Source: Polynucleobacter sp. HIN11
GTDB lineage: Bacteria; Pseudomonadota; Gammaproteobacteria; Burkholderiales; Burkholderiaceae
NCBI RefSeq assembly: GCF_030297675.1
Contig: NZ_AP028142.1
Coordinates: 1,364,001-1,428,000 of the forward strand
Direction: 5' to 3'
DNA: 64,000 nt
Under the pieces are notes generated by a model. That model was not told the DNA's origin. It did not search any database and worked only from the letters and a program-made list of their open reading frames with translations. Made by a program: the position numbers and the translations under genes. Positions within the stretch are counted from its first letter, which is position 1. Every line of letters starts with the position of its first letter. Of this stretch, positions 59,358 to 64,000 are shown piece after piece.

Positions 59358-60287
59358 ATGGCAGCAACAATTGATACTCAGGCTGTTAAACATTATTTAT
59401 TAGATTTACAAGACCGCATTACTAGTGCAACTAGCAAGGTGGATGGCAAACTGTTTGTGACGGATGCCTGGGAAAAACCCAAAGATAGTAAGTTACAGGG
59501 CTCAGGGCGAACCTGCATTCTAGAGAATGGCAACGTCCTTGAAAAAGGCGGGGTTGGGTTCTCGCACGTGAGCGGCCAACAATTACCACCGGCAGCCACC
59601 CAAAATCGTCCTGAGATTGCTGGACGCACTTTTGAAGCCATGGGTGTTTCCTTGGTGTTCCATCCACGCAATCCCAAGGCACCTACAACGCATATGAATG
59701 TGCGCTGTTTTATTGCGCAAGCCCCCAATCAAGATCCGGTCTGGTGGTTTGGCGGTGGCTTTGATCTAACCCCCTACTACGGAGTGGATGAAGACTGTAA
59801 GCATTTTCATCAAACTGCCAAAGATGCTCTTGATCCATTTGGCGCTGACTTGTATCCACGCTTTAAGAAATGGTGCGATGAATATTTTTATCTCAAGCAT
59901 CGGGACGAGCCGCGTGGCATTGGCGGTATTTTTTTTGACGACTTCAATGAGTTGGGATTTGAGAGAAGTTTTGCCATGATGCGCTCCGTGGGAGACGCAT
60001 TCATCGAAGCATATTTACCAATTCTTGAGCGCCGTTATCAAGAGCCCTATACCCAGGCAGAGCGTGATTTTCAAGAATTCCGCCGGGGTCGCTATGTGGA
60101 ATACAACCTCATCTTTGATCGAGGAACCATCTTTGGTCTTCAATCGGGTGGGCGCTCGGAATCCATCCTCATGTCCATGCCACCTGTTGTCACCTGGAAA
60201 TACAACTGGCAGCCCCAAGCAGGGACACCGGAAGCTCGCCTCTATGAGCGCTATCTCAAGCCACGCGATTGGCTATCCGAGGTTTAA
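59358..60287 (+). CDS. hemF: coproporphyrinogen III oxidase, oxygen-dependent
   Basis: Cytosolic, oxygen-requiring decarboxylation of coproporphyrinogen III to protoporphyrinogen IX. 309 residues with the signature blocks PTTHMNVRCFIAQ, WWFGGGFDLTPYYG, FKKWCDEYFYLKHRDEPRGIGGIFFDD, and RGRYVEYNLIFDRGTIFGLQSGGRSESILMSMPP. An aerobic lifestyle is implied; no hemN is in this window. AAGG precedes the ATG. 19 bp after purD. Confidence 0.97.
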   Translation: MAATIDTQAVKHYLLDLQDRITSATSKVDGKLFVTDAWEKPKDSKLQGSGRTCILENGNVLEKGGVGFSHVSGQQLPPAATQNRPEIAGRTFEAMGVSLVFHPRNPKAPTTHMNVRCFIAQAPNQDPVWWFGGGFDLTPYYGVDEDCKHFHQTAKDALDPFGADLYPRFKKWCDEYFYLKHRDEPRGIGGIFFDDFNELGFERSFAMMRSVGDAFIEAYLPILERRYQEPYTQAERDFQEFRRGRYVEYNLIFDRGTIFGLQSGGRSESILMSMPPVVTWKYNWQPQAGTPEARLYERYLKPRDWLSEV

Positions 60288-60299
60288 GGCGAATCATTC

Positions 60300-61001
60300 T
60301 TGAATAAAACCATCGGTATCCTAGGGGGCACATTTGACCCGCCGCATTGGGGCCACATTCATCTTGCCGCGCATTTTGCTAAACGTCTAAAGCTCGATGA
60401 GCTCATGTGGCTACCCAGCGGTGAGCCATGGCAAAAGGGTGCGCACATCACCCCTGCGATTGATCGCTATGCCATGACGCTTGCAGCCGCCGAGGTCCTA
60501 AGGATCGAGCTCCAACAACTTGGACTCAGCACTCAAGTCACCGTGAATACCATGGAAATTGATCGGGCTGGGCCCAGCTATACGATTGATAGTGCCAAAG
60601 CTCTGCGACGGCTTCATGGTGAGCAAACGGCTTTAATTTGGCTCATGGGTGCCGATAGCTTTTTGCAGCTCTACACCTGGAATGATTGGCGCGACTTAAT
60701 GCATTACATTCATCTGGCAGTAGCAAGTCGCCCTCCCTATCGGATTGCGATCCAACTTCAAGACCATCCACCCCTATTGGCCCATTATCAAGATCATCAA
60801 ACCACAAGTACTCAGGAGCTTTGTCAACGCCCCTGCGGCCTGATTTATTTAGATGAAGAACTCTCCATTGATCTGGCATCGAGCAGTCTTCGACCTTTAC
60901 TGGCACATCACCCCAGCGCTGATGCCATTCAACAATGGTTGCCAGAATCGGTCTGGAACATTATTTTAGAAAAAGGCCTTTATCAATCCAAGGTAAGATG
61001 A
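60300..61001 (+). CDS. nadD: nicotinate-nucleotide adenylyltransferase
   Basis: Adenylates nicotinate mononucleotide, the step before NadE. 233 residues with GGTFDPPHWGHIHLA (the GxFxPxHxGH nucleotidyltransferase motif), WLMGADSFLQLYTWNDW and the C-terminal ASSSLRPLL (ISSTxIR-type motif). The start is TTG at 60300, with AAGG about 10 nt upstream; no ATG fits. 12 bp after hemF and followed by rsfS-rlmH, a common order. Confidence 0.94.
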   Translation: MNKTIGILGGTFDPPHWGHIHLAAHFAKRLKLDELMWLPSGEPWQKGAHITPAIDRYAMTLAAAEVLRIELQQLGLSTQVTVNTMEIDRAGPSYTIDSAKALRRLHGEQTALIWLMGADSFLQLYTWNDWRDLMHYIHLAVASRPPYRIAIQLQDHPPLLAHYQDHQTTSTQELCQRPCGLIYLDEELSIDLASSSLRPLLAHHPSADAIQQWLPESVWNIILEKGLYQSKVR

Positions 61002-61013
61002 GCAAAAAGCCAT

Positions 61014-61403
61014 ATGGATATTAAAAAACTACAGCGCACCATCATCGACGCCCTCGAGGATGTCAAAGCACAAGACATTCGTGTCTACGATAGCAGCAAG
61101 CTTAGCGAACTGTTTGATCGCGTGATCATTGCCACCGGCAGCAGCAATCGCCAGACCCGTTCTTTGGCTCTCTCGGTCAAAGAAAAGGTTCTTGAAAAAG
61201 GGGGCGAAGTGATCTCAATCGAGGGCCTGGAGACGGGTGAATGGGTTCTAGTGGATTGCGGCGATATTGTGGTTCATATCCTGCAGCCCATGCTTAGAGC
61301 CTACTACCAACTCGAAGGAATCTGGGGTGACAAACCGGTTCGGGTCAAATTGTCCAGCACCAAGAAGCTCGTCAAAGCCAGTGAAGACGCTGGCGACGAA
61401 TAA
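61014..61403 (+). CDS. rsfS: ribosomal silencing factor RsfS
   Basis: 129 residues. RsfS binds L14 of the large subunit and blocks subunit joining in starved cells. The family core is complete: KAQDIRVYDSSKLSELFDRVIIATGSSNRQTRSLALSV and EGLETGEWVLVDCGDIVVHILQPMLRAYYQLEGIWGDKP. Located between nadD and rlmH as in most proteobacteria, 3 bp before rlmH. Confidence 0.96.
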   Translation: MDIKKLQRTIIDALEDVKAQDIRVYDSSKLSELFDRVIIATGSSNRQTRSLALSVKEKVLEKGGEVISIEGLETGEWVLVDCGDIVVHILQPMLRAYYQLEGIWGDKPVRVKLSSTKKLVKASEDAGDE

Positions 61404-61406
61404 ACC

Positions 61407-61850
61407 ATGCGTCTTTGGATTATTGCGGTTGGTCACAAAATGCCAGACTGGGTATCTAGAGCATGCCAGGAATACCAAAAACGCATGCCCAGCGACTGCG
61501 TTATTGAGCTTAAAGAACTAAAGCCGGATATTAATCCTGCTAAAGAAGCGAGCAAAATCATTGCAGCGATTCCAAAAGGTGCGGTCGTCATTGCATTAGA
61601 TGAGCATGGCATCGATCTGCGAACTCAAGCGATTGCGGATCATCTCAAGAATTGGCGGGCAAATGGTCAAGATATTGCGTTCTTGATCGGCGGAGCAAAT
61701 GGGCTTGACCCAAGCCTCAAAGCAAATGGCGGTCTCATCTGGAAACTATCAAGCCTCACCCTGCCACATGCGTTTGCTCGCCTAGTGCTGATCGAACAAC
61801 TGTATCGTGCCTGGACCATCCTGCAAGGCCACCCCTATCATCGTGAGTAA
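61407..61850 (+). CDS. rlmH: 23S rRNA pseudouridine-1915 N3-methyltransferase
   Basis: SPOUT methyltransferase acting on pseudouridine 1915 of helix 69 in assembled ribosomes. 147 residues, slightly short of the usual 155. The SAM knot region has VVIALDEHGIDL, FLIGGANGLDPSLK and LTLPHAFARLVLIEQLYRAWTILQGHPYHRE at the C-terminus. Overlaps none; 17 bp before maf. Confidence 0.96.
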   Translation: MRLWIIAVGHKMPDWVSRACQEYQKRMPSDCVIELKELKPDINPAKEASKIIAAIPKGAVVIALDEHGIDLRTQAIADHLKNWRANGQDIAFLIGGANGLDPSLKANGGLIWKLSSLTLPHAFARLVLIEQLYRAWTILQGHPYHRE

Positions 61851-61867
61851 ATGGGAAATCATTTAAC

Positions 61868-62521
61868 ATGAAGTATGACTTTATTTACCTCGCCTCGAAA
61901 AGCCCGCGTCGCCGGGAGTTACTCTCGCAGATTGGAGTACGCTTCGAGCTACTCCTGCCAGGGACTGATGAGGATGCCGAGTCTCTAGAGCTCGCTCTTG
62001 CAAACGAAAGTGCTGCAGACTACACGCAACGCGTAACCATTGCTAAAAGTATCGCAGCTCTCAAGCGTTGGCATCAGCGCCGCCAAGTAAGTCTCGAGCT
62101 TCCCTGGGCGCCAATACTTTGCGCCGACACCACCGTAAGCCTTCCAGGCTCGCCCGATCACGAAATCCTTGGAAAGCCGCACGATCAAGAAGACGCGATG
62201 CGGATATTGCACGTCTTGAGCGGTCAGACGCATTGGGTTTACACAGCCCTTGCCATCACCCCTGAGCCCACAAGCATCCCGGTCTGCGTATTACAAAAGT
62301 CAAGGATACGGTTTACGACATTAAGCCATGAGCAAATTGAACGCTATGTCAGCAGCGGTGAAGCATTTGGGAAGGCGGGTGCCTATGGCATTCAGGGGAT
62401 GGCCGCTACGTTTATTGAGGAGATTTCTGGAAGCTATAGCGGTATCATGGGGCTTCCCTTATTTGAAACTGCCCAACTACTACGAGTAGCAGATGTACGT
62501 TTTGGTTTAACCCAATCATGA
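61868..62521 (+). CDS. Maf-family nucleoside triphosphate pyrophosphatase
   Basis: House-cleaning pyrophosphatase (YhdE/dTTP-UTP type or YceF type) of 217 residues. Motifs: ASKSPRRRELLSQIG at the N-terminus, ILCADTTVSLPG with the catalytic Asp, GKAGAYGIQGMAATFIEEISGSYSGIMGLPLFET near the C-terminus. The GIQG and GSYSGIMGLP blocks favour the YhdE group. The rng start overlaps its stop (ATGA). Confidence 0.92.
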   Translation: MKYDFIYLASKSPRRRELLSQIGVRFELLLPGTDEDAESLELALANESAADYTQRVTIAKSIAALKRWHQRRQVSLELPWAPILCADTTVSLPGSPDHEILGKPHDQEDAMRILHVLSGQTHWVYTALAITPEPTSIPVCVLQKSRIRFTTLSHEQIERYVSSGEAFGKAGAYGIQGMAATFIEEISGSYSGIMGLPLFETAQLLRVADVRFGLTQS

Positions 62522-63981
62522 CTCAAGAAATCCTCATCAATATCACCCCACAAGAAACACGCGTTGCTTTAATTGAGCAAAATGCCGTTCAAGAACTCCA
62601 TATTGAACGTACGCGCCAGCGTGGGATTGTGGGCAATATTTATTTAGCGAAGGTAGCGCGGGTCTTACCTGGGATGCAATCAGCCTTTATTGATATTGGT
62701 TTAGAACGTGCTGCATTCATTCACTTTAATGATTTGGGCGAACAGCAAACTGGTGGTCAGATTGAAAAAGTTTTGTTCGAAGGACAGACACTCTTGGTGC
62801 AAGTACTTAAAGACCCCCTCGGAACAAAAGGAGCCAGACTCACCCGCCAAATTAGTATTGCGGGACGTAATTTGGTCTATTTGCCACAAATTCATCGGCC
62901 ATTAGGTCAAGAGATTCATATTGGCATCTCACAAAAGATTGAAAATCCCGAGGAACGCGAAGCACTCAAAAACCGTCTGAAAGGTCTGATTCCTGCAGAT
63001 GAATCCGGCGACATCATTGTTCGCACCAGTGCCGAACATGTGAGCGATGAAACCTTGATTTCTGACCTGAAGTACCTTCGCACCACCTGGCAACAAATTG
63101 CGCAACGCGCCAAAGAAAAAGCGGCCCCCGCGCTTCTTCATCAAGACCTCAATTTAGCCGAGCGGGTATTACGAGACATGGCTGGCCCTGAGACTAGTCA
63201 GATTCGGATTGATTCGGCTGAAAACTTTGAACGTTTGACTCAGTTTGCACAGATGTTTATGCCACAACTGAATTCCAAGCTGACTCTCTACCGAGGTGAG
63301 CGCGCCCTCTTTGATCTCTTTGATATTGATTCTGAGATTAATAAAGCACTAGGACGGCGTGTCGATCTTAAGTCAGGCGGCTATCTGATGATCGATCAAA
63401 CCGAATCGATGACCACTATTGATGTCAATACCGGGAGTTTTGTTGGAGCTCGTAATTTAGACGACACCGTGTTTAAAACCAATCTAGAGGCTGCTCAAGC
63501 GATTGCCCGTCAATTGCGTTTGCGCAATCTGGGCGGCATCATCATCATTGATTTTATTGACATGACGCAGAGCGACCATCAAGAAGCAGTGCTTGGCGAG
63601 CTGAAGAAGAATTTAGCGCGTGATCATGTGCGCACCAATGTGAACGATTTTTCTTCATTGGGACTGATTGAGATGACACGCAAGCGAACGCGCGAGTCCC
63701 TATCTCATATTTTGTGCGAACCCTGTTCGTCTTGCAATGGCAAAGGGGAAACGAAAACACCGCAGACGATTTGCTATGAAATCTTGCGTGAGATTGTGCG
63801 TGAGCATCGCCAATTTAATCCCAAAGAGTTCCGCATTGTTGCCTCACCCGATGTCATTGATTTATTCCTTGAGGAAGAGAATCAATTCTTAGCTATGCTC
63901 GGCGACTTTATCCAAAAACCAATTCGGCTCCAGGCTGAGGCTGGCTTTAGGCAAGAACAATACGATATTGTCTTAAATTGA
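62518..63981 (+). CDS. rng: ribonuclease G
   Basis: Endoribonuclease of the RNase E/G family, maturing 16S rRNA 5' end and degrading mRNAs. 487 residues: N-terminal S1 domain (~35-125: QRGIVGNIYLAKVARVLPGMQSAFIDIGLERAAFIH), catalytic Asp-containing segments TIDVNTGSFVG and GGIIIIDFIDM, the zinc-link CEPCSSCNGKG, and the family C-terminus. The short length without a scaffold domain identifies RNase G rather than E. The start overlaps maf. It ends 19 bp before the window edge, so downstream context is not visible. Confidence 0.96.
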   Translation: MTQEILINITPQETRVALIEQNAVQELHIERTRQRGIVGNIYLAKVARVLPGMQSAFIDIGLERAAFIHFNDLGEQQTGGQIEKVLFEGQTLLVQVLKDPLGTKGARLTRQISIAGRNLVYLPQIHRPLGQEIHIGISQKIENPEEREALKNRLKGLIPADESGDIIVRTSAEHVSDETLISDLKYLRTTWQQIAQRAKEKAAPALLHQDLNLAERVLRDMAGPETSQIRIDSAENFERLTQFAQMFMPQLNSKLTLYRGERALFDLFDIDSEINKALGRRVDLKSGGYLMIDQTESMTTIDVNTGSFVGARNLDDTVFKTNLEAAQAIARQLRLRNLGGIIIIDFIDMTQSDHQEAVLGELKKNLARDHVRTNVNDFSSLGLIEMTRKRTRESLSHILCEPCSSCNGKGETKTPQTICYEILREIVREHRQFNPKEFRIVASPDVIDLFLEEENQFLAMLGDFIQKPIRLQAEAGFRQEQYDIVLN

Positions 63982-64000
63982 TTCGATTGCCTAGCTTGCC

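Noticed and set aside
1..64000. Prophage, insertion sequence, integron, CRISPR or toxin-antitoxin content
   Set aside because: Searched by eye on both strands; no transposase, integrase, regular repeat array or toxin pair was seen, and the two tRNA genes are not flanked by attachment-site duplications.

Overview
The window looks like chromosomal DNA of a freshwater betaproteobacterium of the Burkholderiaceae, most like Polynucleobacter. I infer this from moderate GC (roughly half), tightly packed genes, Bug/TctC-type solute receptors, the DUF3460-scpA-panC and yebC-purD-hemF-nadD-rsfS-rlmH-maf-rng gene orders, and a CysB-type regulator. No database was searched. I see no prophage, insertion sequence, CRISPR array or rRNA operon. 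Almost all of the window is coding.

Layout. 1-5.9 kb: nadE, glnB, a RodZ-like HTH/membrane protein, an orphan FixJ-type response regulator flanked by two copies of a 23-bp element, then rubredoxin and ilvD. 5.9-7.3 kb: a small periplasmic, probably copper-handling cluster (DUF2946, secreted DsrE-like, PCuAC). 7.3-10.5 kb: a complete tripartite tricarboxylate transporter operon, tctC-tctB-tctA, with an internal attenuator. 10.6-19.1 kb: tRNA-Thr, pepN, a GDT1-type exporter, an Fe-S oxidoreductase with DUF3501, an alanine permease-alanine dehydrogenase operon, and a very small Ala/Pro/Lys-rich secreted peptide. 19.2-34.7 kb: housekeeping genes (tcdA, pdxH, msrA, a LeuE-like exporter, a DEAD-box helicase, ubiC, hemDC, argH, a basic amino acid decarboxylase, dcd, fdhD, metG, scpA, panC).

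34.7-41.4 kb is the most distinctive region: an oxalate/formyl-CoA module read right to left. It holds an FNR-like regulator without cysteines, oxc, frc, a PAS protein, a second divergent frc paralogue, and a stand-alone protein resembling the hydrolase domain of 10-formyltetrahydrofolate dehydrogenase. A perfect TTGAC-N4-GTCAA palindrome sits at class II activator distance from a -10 box in front of oxc, and the regulator carries the matching E-T-L-S-R recognition helix. 41.4-44.3 kb: a cobalamin riboswitch, a BtuB-type receptor and a small membrane protein that may be a solitary B12 transporter. 44.3-45.9 kb: a small coiled-coil protein, zapA, 6S RNA and a TauE/SafE permease. 45.9-49.8 kb: a malonate module (malonyl-CoA decarboxylase, Bug receptor, malonyl-CoA synthetase).

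49.9-64 kb: lgt-holC-pepA, lptF-lptG, a CysB-type regulator, tRNA-Leu, a quinone oxidoreductase and the yebC...rng cluster. Together the accessory genes describe a cell living on small dicarboxylates (oxalate, malonate, tricarboxylates) and amino acids. Acid enters through Bug-type receptors, is activated as a CoA ester and decarboxylated; the formate and one-carbon products would feed formate oxidation (FdhD) or folate. Several promoters (pdxH, tcdA, argH, pepN) have a -10 box so close to the ATG that their mRNAs may be leaderless.
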